From NCBI GenBank assembly GCA_937871935.1, contig CALMQI010000418.1, forward strand, positions 1-43,516: a stretch of 43,516 nucleotides of DNA, read 5' to 3'. Shown one piece after another: positions 33,104 to 43,516 of the stretch (position 1 is its first letter; every line of letters starts with the position of its first letter). The position numbers and the translations under genes are program-made. The notes beneath the pieces were generated by a model, which did no database searches, was not told where the DNA came from, and worked only from the letters and a program-made list of their open reading frames with translations. Origin of the DNA: an uncultured Burkholderiales bacterium. Its GTDB lineage: Bacteria > Pseudomonadota > Gammaproteobacteria > Burkholderiales > Burkholderiaceae_C.

Positions 33104-34210
33104 ATGAAGCCCAGCGTGGTTGAGTCGTCGCGGGTCGTGGTGCGATTGGGGGAGCGCAGCTACGACGTGGTGATCGGCCGTGGGCTGATCGATCAGGCAT
33201 CGAGCTGGGACGGCCTGCGCCTCGGAGCCGACGGCGTGGTGGTCACCAATCCGCTGGTCGCGTCGTATCACCTCGAGAAGGTGCGAGCCGCACTCGCACC
33301 GCTGCATCGCCGTCTGCATGTCGTCTCATTGCCCGACGGTGAGCAGCACAAGGACTGGCCCACGCTCCAGCGCATCTTCGATGCGATGCTTCAGGCCGGT
33401 TGCGACCGTCGAACCGTCGTGTATGCGCTGGGCGGTGGTGTCATCGGCGACATGGCCGGCTTTGCATCCGCCTGCTACATGCGCGGCATCGGATACGTCC
33501 AGATTCCGACGACGCTGTTGGCCCAGGTTGACTCGTCGGTAGGGGGCAAGACCGCCATCAACCACCCTTTAGGCAAGAACATGATCGGGGCATTCCATCA
33601 GCCCCTGCGCGTGCTGTGCGATGTGGATCACCTGTCCACGCTGCCCGAACGGGAGTTCCGCTCCGGTCTGGCCGAGGTGATCAAGTACGGGCCGATCTCG
33701 GACTGGTCGTTCTTCGAATGGCTGGAGAGTCAAGCCGATGCGCTCATCGCGCGCGACCCGCGAACGCTGGTCACAGCCATTCGGCGCTCGTGCGAGATCA
33801 AGGCCGCAGTCGTGAGCCGGGACGAGCGAGAGAGTGATCTGCGCGCGGTTCTCAACTTCGGCCACACCTTTGGTCATGCCATCGAGGTGGGTCTCGGATA
33901 CGGGGCGTGGCTGCACGGCGAGGCTGTCGGCTGTGGCATGGTGCTCGCCGCCGATCTCTCCGCGCGCATCGGGCAGATCGAACCCCCGATCGCCGACCGG
34001 ATCCGCCAACTCGTTGCGCGCTGTGGACTACCGGTCGAGGCTCCCGCGTTGGGCATGGAGCGGTGGCTGCAGCTGATGCGCATGGACAAGAAGGCGCAGG
34101 CAGGCGAGATCCAGTTCGTCTTGCTCGGTGGCCCCGGGGTGGCCGTTGTCCAGGCCGCGCCGGAATCGCTCGTGCGCGAGGTGCTCTCCCCGCACAAAGC
34201 AACGGCGTGA
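33104..34210 (+). CDS. aroB: 3-dehydroquinate synthase (AroB)
   Basis: A 368-residue NAD- and metal-dependent enzyme that cyclises DAHP to 3-dehydroquinate, the second shikimate-pathway step. The motifs PDGEQHKDWPTLQRIFDAM and ALGGGVIGDMAGFAS (NAD site) are present. QIPTTLLAQVDSSVGGKTAINHPLGKNMIGAFHQP, split over residues ~130-170, and FRSGLAEVIKYG (metal Glu) follow. The metal-binding histidines are in LNFGHTFGHAIE and GAWLHGEAVGCGM. All catalytic segments are complete. dgt begins 4 bp after its stop. Confidence 0.96.
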   Translation: MKPSVVESSRVVVRLGERSYDVVIGRGLIDQASSWDGLRLGADGVVVTNPLVASYHLEKVRAALAPLHRRLHVVSLPDGEQHKDWPTLQRIFDAMLQAGCDRRTVVYALGGGVIGDMAGFASACYMRGIGYVQIPTTLLAQVDSSVGGKTAINHPLGKNMIGAFHQPLRVLCDVDHLSTLPEREFRSGLAEVIKYGPISDWSFFEWLESQADALIARDPRTLVTAIRRSCEIKAAVVSRDERESDLRAVLNFGHTFGHAIEVGLGYGAWLHGEAVGCGMVLAADLSARIGQIEPPIADRIRQLVARCGLPVEAPALGMERWLQLMRMDKKAQAGEIQFVLLGGPGVAVVQAAPESLVREVLSPHKATA

Positions 34211-34214
34211 AACG

Positions 34215-35402
34215 GTGTCATTGGTGCTCTCCGACTATGCCAGCGACGCCAGCCGATCGCGCGGGCGCAGGCACGCCGAAGCGCCATCACCGGGCCGCGA
34301 CGAATTTCAGCGGGACCGGGATCGGGTCGTCCACAGCACGGCGTTTCGCCGGCTGGTCTACAAGACGCAAGTCTTCCTCAATCACGAAGGCGACCTGTTC
34401 CGGACGCGACTGACGCATTCGCTCGAGGTGGCGCAGTTGGGTCGGTCGATGGCCAGACGCCTGGCGCTCAACGAGGATCTGGTCGAGGCGATTGCGCTGG
34501 CGCATGACCTCGGACATGCGCCGTTCGGCCACGCCGGACAGGACGCGCTCAACGAGTGCATGCGCGGGCAGGGCGGCTTCGAGCACAACCTGCAGAGCCT
34601 GCGCACAGTCGACCTGCTCGAGCAGCGCTACCCGGACTTCGATGGCCTCAATCTGTGCTTCGAGACTCGCGAAGGCATCCTCAAGCATTGCTCGCATCGT
34701 GATGCGGTTGCACTGGAGGCGGTCGAACCAGACGGCCCCGCACGCCGATTCCTGGAAGGAAGACAACCGAGCCTCGAGTCGCAGTTGACCGATCTGGCCG
34801 ATGAGATTGCCTACAACGCGCATGACATCGACGACGGCGTGCGGGCCGGTTTGCTGACTCTGGAGCAACTGCACGAAGTGCCGCTTGTGCGCCGTTACTT
34901 GGAAGCGGCGACTCGCGATCACCCGTCGCTTGCGGGCCAGAAAAGCAGACGCCTCCTGTTCGAAGCGCTACGTCGCCTGCTATCAGCTCAGGTGCTGGAT
35001 GTGACCGAGACCACGGCAGAAAATCTGGCGGCTTGGAGCGTTCATCGATCGAGCGACGTTCGCGCCGGTCCGAAGGTCGTGGCCTTCTCGATTGACATGC
35101 GACACGAGAGCACCACACTCAAGAAGTTCCTTCATCGATTGCTCTATCGGCACTCCCAGGTCGTTCAGACGACAGAGGCGGCCAAGGAAGTGGTTCGCCA
35201 ACTCTTCACTGCCTATCGGACCGATCCGCGTTTGATGCCGTCGGACTATGCGGATCGAGCGGATACCCAGCGCGCGGTCGCCGACTACATTGCCGGCATG
35301 ACCGATCGGTACGCATTGCGCGAGCACCACCGATTGACCGGGTGCGCCGCGTTCGATCACGTTGCGGTTCGTCGGTCTGACCGATCAGGCCCGGAGCAGT
35401 AG
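34215..35402 (+). CDS. dgt: Deoxyguanosinetriphosphate triphosphohydrolase-like protein (Dgt)
   Basis: A 395-residue HD-domain dNTP triphosphohydrolase, which hydrolyses dGTP or other dNTPs to the nucleoside and tripolyphosphate. The start used is the GTG at 34215, 4 bp after aroB; a TTG at 34221 and a GTG at 34224 are alternatives, and none has a good ribosome site. HD-domain ligands are H68 (RLTHSLEV), H97-D98 (ALAHDLGHAPFGHAG) and the Asp in LADEIAYNAHDIDDG. The segment DRDRVVHSTAFRRLVYKTQVF is the family opening. The protein is of the shorter type-2 class rather than the 505-residue E. coli Dgt form. Confidence 0.93.
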   Translation: MSLVLSDYASDASRSRGRRHAEAPSPGRDEFQRDRDRVVHSTAFRRLVYKTQVFLNHEGDLFRTRLTHSLEVAQLGRSMARRLALNEDLVEAIALAHDLGHAPFGHAGQDALNECMRGQGGFEHNLQSLRTVDLLEQRYPDFDGLNLCFETREGILKHCSHRDAVALEAVEPDGPARRFLEGRQPSLESQLTDLADEIAYNAHDIDDGVRAGLLTLEQLHEVPLVRRYLEAATRDHPSLAGQKSRRLLFEALRRLLSAQVLDVTETTAENLAAWSVHRSSDVRAGPKVVAFSIDMRHESTTLKKFLHRLLYRHSQVVQTTEAAKEVVRQLFTAYRTDPRLMPSDYADRADTQRAVADYIAGMTDRYALREHHRLTGCAAFDHVAVRRSDRSGPEQ

Positions 35403-35403
35403 C

Positions 35404-36105
35404 GTGGCACGGCTGCCCCGGCTAGCCATCGGCGGCGAAGTGCATCTGGTGCTGCACAGCGGCCACAACCGGCAACCCGTGTTCGCCGACGACGGGGATC
35501 GCCGCCTGTTCCTGGATTCCTTGCAGGAGGCGCATGTGCGCGAGCGCGTCTCCATCCACGGCTATGCGCTGCTGCCTGACCGGGTATGGCTGCTTGCCAC
35601 GCCCTTCGAGAGTCACGGGCTGGGTCGCTTGATGCAGGCCACCGGGCGCCGCTACGCCACCGCATTCAATCGGCGTCACGCCCGCAGCGGCACTCTTTGG
35701 GATGGGCGCTTTCGATCCACGGTTGTCGCGGGCGAGGCAACAGTCGTCGACGCGTTGATCTTTGTCGAGCAGTCGCCGGTTCGAGAGGGTCTGGTGGCCT
35801 GGGCCGGGGACTTTGAGTGGTCCAGTGCGCGGCACCATGCTGCTCGATCCATCGATGCGCTCATCACCGATCCGACCGCCTACTGGTCCTTGGGCAACAC
35901 CCCGTTCGAGCGCGCTGCCACCTACGGCACGCTGGTGACCGAACCGATGGCGGATGAACGAGCCAAGCAGATATCGGATGCTGTCAAAAGTGGGTGGGCG
36001 CTTGCATCCTCGACAGAGATCCCTGCGCTTCAAAGGCGTACCTCCCGCCCTTTGGTGGCGCGCCGCAGGGGCCGGCCTCCCTCGTCTGGTGCAACTAGCC
36101 AATAG
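35404..36105 (+). CDS. RayT / Y1-transposase-like protein with lost HUH motif
   Basis: A 233-residue relative of REP-associated tyrosine transposases (Y1_Tnp, PF01797), starting at the GTG 1 bp after the dgt stop. ARLPRLAIGGEVHLVL, GHNRQPVFADDGDRRLF, MQATGRRYATAFNRRHARSGTLWDGRFRS and YWSLGNTPFERAATY align with RayT proteins. The putative catalytic Tyr (RRYATAFN) is kept. The metal-binding His-hydrophobic-His, normally NHxHLL, is DRVWLL here. The usual LNPVRAG is QSPVREG. Strand transfer is therefore unlikely. The basic tail (RRTSRPLVARRRGRPP, an AT-hook-like GRPP) suggests DNA binding. It is full length with no frameshift, hinting at a retained, domesticated role. Confidence 0.8.
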   Translation: MARLPRLAIGGEVHLVLHSGHNRQPVFADDGDRRLFLDSLQEAHVRERVSIHGYALLPDRVWLLATPFESHGLGRLMQATGRRYATAFNRRHARSGTLWDGRFRSTVVAGEATVVDALIFVEQSPVREGLVAWAGDFEWSSARHHAARSIDALITDPTAYWSLGNTPFERAATYGTLVTEPMADERAKQISDAVKSGWALASSTEIPALQRRTSRPLVARRRGRPPSSGATSQ

Positions 36106-36170
36106 TATCTGACCCCATTTGATTGAGTGAACGCACCCGCACTCGATTAATACGGGTCTGACCCTAATTA
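36106..36170. repeat. REP-like palindrome with flanking TCTGACCC motifs
   Basis: Directly after the RayT-like stop, a hairpin ATTGAGTG (36122-36129), 10-nt loop, CACTCGAT (36140-36147) has 7 of 8 pairs. It is bracketed by two direct copies of TCTGACCC (36108-36115 and 36157-36164). Short palindromes with a conserved flank are what RayT proteins usually act on. No second copy is visible in this window, and the rest of the gap to gltB has no gene. Confidence 0.5.
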
Positions 36171-36234
36171 AAGGCCTTGGCGACTTTGCTGCGGTGCATT
36201 AGGCTGTGGCGCTCACTGCCTGGACGACGGCGCC

Positions 36235-40980
<4,746 letters not shown>

Positions 40981-41061
40981 CCTGCGAGTCGGCAGCTGAA
41001 TTGCAGAGAAGTCAGCGCGTTCATTGAACGAGCGCATCGAACGAACAGACGGTACGAGAGC

Positions 41062-42528
41062 ATGGGCAAGGTCACAGGATTCCTCGAACACGACCGTCTC
41101 GAAGAGGGTTACGAGCCGGTCACGCAACGGGTCAAGAACTGGAAAGAGTTCGTCATCGGCCTGACCGCCGAGCAGACCCGCGTGCAGGGTGCGCGCTGCA
41201 TGGATTGCGGCACGCCGTTCTGCAATAGCGGCTGCCCGGTCAACAACATCATTCCGGATTTCAACGACCTCGTATACCGCGACGACTGGCGCTGCGCCGT
41301 CGACGTGCTGCACTCGACCAACAACTTTCCGGAGTTCACCGGTCGTGTCTGCCCGGCGCCATGCGAGGCCGCGTGCACGCTCAACGTCAACGACGACCCC
41401 GTCGGCATCAAGTCGATCGAGCATGCGATCATCGACCGCGCCTGGGCCGAGGGCTGGGTCGTGCCCCAGCCGCCCGCGGCCCGTACCGGCAAGACCGTGG
41501 CCGTGATCGGTTCCGGTCCGGCGGGGCTCGCCGCCGCGCAGCAGCTGGCGCGTGCCGGCCATGCCGTGACGGTGTTCGAGAAGAACGATCGCGTCGGCGG
41601 CCTGCTGCGCTACGGCATTCCGGACTTCAAGATGGAGAAGTCGCACATCGATCGCCGCGTGCGGCAGATGCAGGATGAAGGCGTGAGCTTTCGCACCGGC
41701 GTGCTGGTGGCCGGGCTCGCCAAGGGCAGCCGCATCACCAGCTGGGCCCAGGAAACCGTCAAGGCCGATGACCTGCTCGCGCAGTTCGACGCGGTGCTGC
41801 TCGCAGGCGGCTCGGAGGTCAGTCGTGATCTGCCGGTATCGGGGCGCGACCTCGATGGCGTGCACTTCGCCATGGAGTTCCTGCCGCAGCAGAACAAGGT
41901 CGTGGCCGGCGACAAGGTCAAGGGCCAAATCTCGGCCACCGGCAAGCACGTGATCGTCATCGGCGGCGGCGATACCGGCAGCGACTGTGTGGGCACCAGC
42001 AATCGCCACGGCGCCGCCAGCGTGACGCAGTTCGAGCTGCTGCCGATGCCGCCGGAGCAGGAGAACAAGCCGCTGGTCTGGCCCTACTGGCCGATCAAGC
42101 TGCGCACCAGTTCCAGCCACGAAGAGGGCTGCCAGCGTGAGTTCGCGATCGCCACCAAGGCCTTTCTCGGCGAGAAGGGCAAGGTCAAGGCGGTGAGGAC
42201 GGTGCACGTCGAGTGGAAGGACGGCAAGGTGGCGGAGGTGCCGGGATCCGAGCGCGAACTGCCCGCCGACCTCGTGCTGCTGGCGATGGGCTTCGTTAAT
42301 CCCGAGCCGACGGTGCTGGAGGCCTTTCGTGTGGAGCGTGACGCGCGCGGCAATGCCAAGGCCGGCACCGACGCCGCCACCGGCTACGCGACGTCGTCGT
42401 CCAAGGTCTTCGCAGCCGGTGACATGCGACGCGGGCAGTCGCTCGTGGTGTGGGCGATTCGCGAGGGGCGACAGGCCGCGCACGCGATCGACCGGTTCCT
42501 CATGGGAAGCAGCGCACTACCACGCTGA
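41062..42528 (+). CDS. gltD: Glutamate synthase (NADPH) small subunit (GltD)
   Basis: A 488-residue small subunit passing electrons from NADPH through FAD and two 4Fe-4S clusters to GltB. The cluster cysteines are C46, C49, C54 and C58 ([16 protein letters not shown]) and C97, C101 and C105 ([12 protein letters not shown]). The FAD site GSGPAG is at 150-155, with [19 protein letters not shown] after it. The NADPH site is [17 protein letters not shown]. The C-terminal FAD contact is [19 protein letters not shown]. It is 81 bp after gltB and surely co-transcribed with it. Confidence 0.97.
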   Translation: MGKVTGFLEHDRLEEGYEPVTQRVKNWKEFVIGLTAEQTRVQGARCMDCGTPFCNSGCPVNNIIPDFNDLVYRDDWRCAVDVLHSTNNFPEFTGRVCPAPCEAACTLNVNDDPVGIKSIEHAIIDRAWAEGWVVPQPPAARTGKTVAVIGSGPAGLAAAQQLARAGHAVTVFEKNDRVGGLLRYGIPDFKMEKSHIDRRVRQMQDEGVSFRTGVLVAGLAKGSRITSWAQETVKADDLLAQFDAVLLAGGSEVSRDLPVSGRDLDGVHFAMEFLPQQNKVVAGDKVKGQISATGKHVIVIGGGDTGSDCVGTSNRHGAASVTQFELLPMPPEQENKPLVWPYWPIKLRTSSSHEEGCQREFAIATKAFLGEKGKVKAVRTVHVEWKDGKVAEVPGSERELPADLVLLAMGFVNPEPTVLEAFRVERDARGNAKAGTDAATGYATSSSKVFAAGDMRRGQSLVVWAIREGRQAAHAIDRFLMGSSALPR

Positions 42529-42696
42529 AACGCGGGTGCGACCGGCGCGCGAGGCGGTGTTGCGCCGGAAGCCACAGACTACATCCTGCAAAAGCGCGGG
42601 CATCGGGGTATCCCTTATGCTTGCGGCGCTCCGCCGGACTGCCGGCGCCGACCCATAACCCCAACAACCGTCGCGTCGCAGCGGCCTCAGGCGCTC

Positions 42697-43050
42697 TTGA
42701 ATTCCGACACCCTGATCGAGATCGAACGCGTGACGTTCGGCTACGACGCGAGCCGGACGATCCTCAACGACGTCAGCCTGACGTTTCAGCGCGGCAAGGT
42801 CACGGCGATCCTCGGCGGTTCGGGCTGCGGCAAGACAACGCTGCTGCGGCTGATCGGCGGCGTTCATCCGGCCAACTCCGGGCGCGTTCTGTTCGATGGT
42901 GAGGTGGTCAACGCGCACGACAAGGAGCAGCTGTACCGGCTACGACGGCGGCTGGGCATGCTGTTCCAGTTCGGCGCCCTGTTCACCGACATGAGCGTGT
43001 TCGACAACGTGGCCGTCGCGGCTCTTAGGAGGGCCGTGGTTCCGCAGTAA
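42697..43050 (+). pseudogene. mlaF: mlaF, phospholipid ABC transporter ATPase, truncated at a sequence junction
   Basis: The 5' part of the ATPase of the Mla lipid-asymmetry transporter, with a TTG start at 42697 (NSDTLIEIERVTFGYDASRTIL). Walker A is GGSGCGKTTLLR (40-51), and the Q-loop region MLFQFGALFTDMSVFDNVA (88-106) is characteristic of MlaF. After Ala106 (codon 43012-43014) the sequence leaves the family: ten unrelated residues and a stop follow, where about 160 residues with the signature and Walker B motifs should be. The break coincides with a composition change, so this is probably an assembly artefact rather than a real pseudogene. The position after gltD is the normal one in Burkholderiales. 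Confidence 0.8.
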
Positions 43051-43252
43051 TTGTCGCGTGGTTCGCATTGTTTCCAACTATCGCTGCCGCAGCACCAGTA
43101 AAGGCCGGGAGTATCGATCATGGCTCTGCTCGCGGGCTCGCCGGGGATCGGAATGACTCCGGCCTCGGGCTAGGAAGAGTAACCACAAAATAACACGAAA
43201 AAAGCACGAAAATGAGGATTCAGTTTTCGTGCTTTTTCGTGTCTTTTCGTGG
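43015..43252. other. Foreign-looking non-coding sequence after the mlaF break
   Basis: From 43015 the sequence no longer matches mlaF and shows no gene I can recognise on either strand. GC content drops, especially after 43170, where A- and T-rich runs appear that occur nowhere else in the window. It ends at the stop of a minus-strand gene fragment. Confidence 0.6.
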
Positions 43253-43256
43253 TTAC
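43179..43256. repeat. Long imperfect palindrome of ACGAAAA-type repeats
   Basis: The left arm 43179-43212 (GTAACCAC...CACGAAAA) and right arm 43224-43256 (TTTTCGTG...GTGGTTAC) pair over about 33 bases with few mismatches around an 11-nt loop. Each arm repeats the unit CACGAAAA. It overlaps the stop codon of the minus-strand fragment and could act as its terminator. I recall such GTGGTTAC/TTTTCGTG tracts from Planctomycetes and Verrucomicrobia, not from Burkholderiales; this is memory only. Confidence 0.65.
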
Positions 43257-43516
43257 TTTCTTCGGACTACTTCGATAATCGGCGAATTTTTACCTTCGCT
43301 GGTAGCGAAGATGGATTTTCCGTCGGCGGTGTAGCAGATGGACTCGCCGCCTTTTCGTTTGCCGAGGTCGATGGTTTCGGCAATCTGTTTCCAGATTTTA
43401 GCGAAATCCGCTTCACCTTTTGGCAGCGAATATTCGTACGCCTGGGTGTAATCGCAGATGACGAGCCGCATGCCGTCGGGCGAGATATCGCCGCCGGTCA
43501 GGAAGCCATTGGGTAT
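43253..43516 (-). CDS. C-terminal fragment of a WD40-like beta-propeller protein (start beyond window)
   Basis: The frame is open from the right edge of the window to the stop at 43255-43253, giving 87 residues. The first visible residues read FLTGGDISPDGMRLVICDYTQAY and later GGESICYTADGKSIFATSEG. These are two blades with the S/T-x-DG-K/R pattern of PD40/WD40-like propellers. An ATG at 43471 lies inside the first blade and is not the real start. Codon use is far less GC-biased than in the rest of the window. The function is unknown; the style resembles secreted propeller proteins of Planctomycetes-like bacteria, which is an impression and not a search result. Confidence 0.6.
   Translation of the reverse strand: MPNGFLTGGDISPDGMRLVICDYTQAYEYSLPKGEADFAKIWKQIAETIDLGKRKGGESICYTADGKSIFATSEGKNSPIIEVVRRK

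Noticed and set aside
43015-43121. A minus-strand reading starting MIDTPGLYWCC at 43121, rich in Cys and Trp, as a possible small gene in the foreign segment
   Set aside because: Its continuation crosses the junction into antisense mlaF, there is no ribosome site, and I recognise no family. It could be the start of a real donor gene cut by the join, but the evidence is too thin.

Overview
The window is about 43 kb of high-GC (roughly two-thirds GC by eye) chromosome from a betaproteobacterium. It is most likely a Burkholderiales member of the Rubrivivax/Leptothrix/Comamonadaceae type. The evidence is the Burkholderia-type trimeric porin, the gene order pilMNOPQ-aroK-aroB-dgt-gltB-gltD-mlaF, the lptM-lysA/cyaY arrangement, the dense four-base start/stop overlaps and the strong GC3 bias. 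The last ~0.5 kb is different: from about position 43015 the sequence no longer follows the mlaF gene, GC falls, and a beta-propeller-like gene fragment of another style appears. This is probably an assembly chimera, less likely a recent insertion.

Layout. 1-1830 (minus): the 5' part of a PF06189 5'-nucleotidase and a Lon-like AAA+ ATPase without a protease domain. 1999-13261: a complete type II secretion system. gspG-H-I-J-K-L-M-N-D-E-F run on the minus strand and a short gspC is divergent on the plus strand. GspG is the major pseudopilin, H-K the minor ones, L/M/F/E the inner-membrane platform and motor, D the outer-membrane secretin, and C the connector. 13265-15939 (minus): a divergent CobT-family protein and biosynthetic threonine deaminase (ilvA). 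Upstream of ilvA is a free-standing promoter-terminator unit that looks like a small RNA. 16251-18803 (plus): an OsmC-family protein, a porin with its own promoter and terminator, and a DUF3047 lipoprotein. 18874-22794 (plus): a four-gene dipeptide/oligopeptide-type ABC importer with no binding-protein gene. 22826-27048: lptM-lysA (minus), cyaY (plus), and penicillin-binding protein 1A (minus).

27332-35402 (plus): the type IV pilus assembly operon pilMNOPQ, continuing into aroK and aroB (shikimate pathway) and dgt (dNTP hydrolase). 35404-36105: a RayT/Y1-transposase-like gene whose HUH metal motif is lost, followed by a REP-like palindrome. 36235-42528: gltB and gltD, the two subunits of NADPH glutamate synthase. 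42697-43050: the 5' part of mlaF, broken at the composition junction.

Most of this is core chromosome rather than accessory DNA. No tRNA, rRNA, CRISPR array, insertion sequence or prophage was recognised. The items most worth a second look are the CobT-like protein with substituted catalytic glutamates and a Cys/His cluster, the candidate sRNA upstream of ilvA, the HUH-less RayT relative with its adjacent palindrome, a recurring start-codon-next-to-minus-10 arrangement suggesting leaderless mRNAs, and the junction at the right end.
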